A stretch of DNA of 34,012 nt from Streptomyces sp. CC53 (GTDB lineage Bacteria; Actinomycetota; Actinomycetes; Streptomycetales; Streptomycetaceae): NCBI RefSeq assembly GCF_001865245.1, contig NZ_MKXB01000139.1, forward strand, positions 1-34,012, given 5' to 3'. Shown piece by piece: positions 32,856 to 34,012 of the stretch. A model generated the notes under the pieces. The model was not told where the DNA came from. It saw only the letters and a program-made list of their open reading frames with translations, and did not search any database. The translations under genes were made by a program, and so were the position numbers. Each line of letters starts with the position of its first letter. Position 1 is the first letter of the stretch.

Positions 32856-34012
32856 ATGAAAACGATCAGTCGCCGGCTCGCAGGTCTGCGAGCCCGAGCC
32901 AGGTCGGCCGGCGTCACCTGCGCGGTCGCCGCAGCCACCGTACCCGCCGTGCTTCTCGGCCCCGCCGCCCAGGAGGCGGCGGCGGCCCCGCTCCCGGGGG
33001 GCCTCGGCCCCTGCGTGGGGGACAGCTGCCCGGACCGCCACCCGGGCATCAACAACGGCCCCATCACCCACCGGGACGACGGCGTCAACATCTTCGTAGG
33101 CGCGGACTTCCTCGTGCGCGGCCGGGCCGCCGAGGCGGAGGGCCGGGTCGTGGTCCTCGACGACTTCGACATGGCCAAGGACACCGGCGCGAGCGCCGTG
33201 TACAACGTCGGTGTGGTGGGCGTCGGCTCCCGGGTCCCGCCGCCCGCCGGCTCCGACTTCCTCGTCACCGGCGGCGACGTCACCGTGGCCACCGGCCAGC
33301 GGCTCATCGCCGAAGGCGGCGTCGTCCGGCACGCCGGCACCGCCACGGGCACGATCGAGGGCACCACCGTCCGGGACCCGCGGGCCACCGCCTCCTACCG
33401 GGCGCTCCGCGACCAGCTCACCGACGCGAGCCAGTGCTACGCCCGCGTGGACGGCAGCCCCAGGCCCGCCACCGGCACGGCCGTCAACCAGGGCGGCCAG
33501 ACCCTCTTCACCGGTGACGGCACCTCGGCGCTCCAGGTCTTCAACGTCGACTTCGACCTCACGACGGCCGGTGGCGGGCAGCAGGGCCTGGTCTTCAGGA
33601 ACATCCCCGCGGGCGCCACGATCCTCGTCAACATCTTCGGCGCGAACCGCGTGCTGAGCACCTACAGCGGCGGCATCGACGACGCCACGGACCCGCTGAA
33701 CGGGTACCGGGAGCGGCTCCTGTGGAACTTCCCCGACAGCACCGCGCTCTCCCTGGCCGGCACGGGCCAGTTCCAGGGCAGCGTGCTGGTCGGCGCCCAG
33801 GAGTCCCGCACCACGGTGACCCTCCCCGGCATCAACGGCCGCTTCTTCACCACCGGCTCCCTCGTCCACACCAGCGCCGCCACGGGCGGCGGCGGCCAGG
33901 AGTTCCACGCCTACCCCTTCACCGGCGACCTGCCGGACTGCGGCTCCACCCCGCAGCCTGTGCGGGGTGAGGTGCGGGTGGTGAAGCGGGATGCGGACAG
34001 TGGTGCGGTGTT
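32856..34012 (+). CDS. Secreted choice-of-anchor A protein, truncated by window
   Basis: The first 385 residues of a secreted or wall-attached protein whose frame is still open at the window edge. A signal peptide is clear: [10 protein letters not shown], Arg-rich, then the hydrophobic [16 protein letters not shown], with cleavage likely near the AAQEAAAA stretch (about 40-44). Residues about 65-355 form a choice-of-anchor A domain ([58 protein letters not shown]). The final visible residues, [15 protein letters not shown], look like the start of a SpaA/Cna-B-like repeat domain, so a stalk and a C-terminal anchor are expected beyond the window. Role unknown; such proteins are usually adhesins or surface structural proteins. 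Confidence 0.85.
   Translation, partial: MKTISRRLAGLRARARSAGVTCAVAAATVPAVLLGPAAQEAAAAPLPGGLGPCVGDSCPDRHPGINNGPITHRDDGVNIFVGADFLVRGRAAEAEGRVVVLDDFDMAKDTGASAVYNVGVVGVGSRVPPPAGSDFLVTGGDVTVATGQRLIAEGGVVRHAGTATGTIEGTTVRDPRATASYRALRDQLTDASQCYARVDGSPRPATGTAVNQGGQTLFTGDGTSALQVFNVDFDLTTAGGGQQGLVFRNIPAGATILVNIFGANRVLSTYSGGIDDATDPLNGYRERLLWNFPDSTALSLAGTGQFQGSVLVGAQESRTTVTLPGINGRFFTTGSLVHTSAATGGGGQEFHAYPFTGDLPDCGSTPQPVRGEVRVVKRDADSGAV

Overview
The window is high-GC actinobacterial DNA, almost certainly Streptomyces: strong C/G third-position bias, GTG and TTG starts, ATGA start/stop overlaps, and a HTH-MurA gene beside an aconitase gene, a pairing I recall from Streptomyces chromosomes. No tRNA or rRNA gene was seen.

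Region 1 (about 1-13,145) is a compact deoxysugar operon on the + strand: a glycosyltransferase, a 3,5-epimerase-type enzyme, RmlA, RmlB, a 4-ketoreductase, a [2Fe-2S]/PMP 3-dehydrase, a 2,3-dehydratase, a 3-ketoreductase, an alpha/beta hydrolase and a possible small protein. Together these suffice on paper to turn glucose-1-phosphate into a dTDP-2,3,6-trideoxyhexose (L-rhodinose or L-amicetose type) and attach it to an acceptor. No aglycone genes lie in the window. The operon sits between a response regulator (282-890) and a DesK-like histidine kinase (11,925-13,145), both on the - strand and in kinase-then-regulator order, as if the sugar genes had been inserted into a two-component operon.

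Region 2 (13,747-25,400) is a complete type I-E CRISPR-Cas locus. Array 1 has 13 repeats and reads leftward in crRNA sense. It is followed by cas3, then a 321-bp gap holding an orphan repeat, then cse1, cse2, cas7, cas5, cas6e, cas1 and cas2, and array 2 (8 intact repeats plus one decayed repeat) reading rightward. Unusual points are: a Cse2 made of two fused Cse2 units; the orphan repeat between cas3 and cse1, framed by a 20-bp imperfect inverted repeat; and a short leader motif shared by both arrays that, at array 2, includes the cas2 stop codon.

Region 3 is an IS5-family insertion sequence (25,484-26,476) with 16-bp perfect terminal repeats and a TGA target duplication, lying between array 2 and the housekeeping flank.

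Region 4 (26,524-34,012) looks like core chromosome: a MurA-type enolpyruvyl transferase with an N-terminal DNA-binding domain, a small membrane protein, aconitase, a strong terminator and the start of a secreted choice-of-anchor A protein that runs off the window. The promoter regions of the HTH-MurA gene and of aconitase each contain a palindrome of the form ATCTC-N6-GAGAT, which suggests a shared regulator, possibly the HTH-MurA protein itself.
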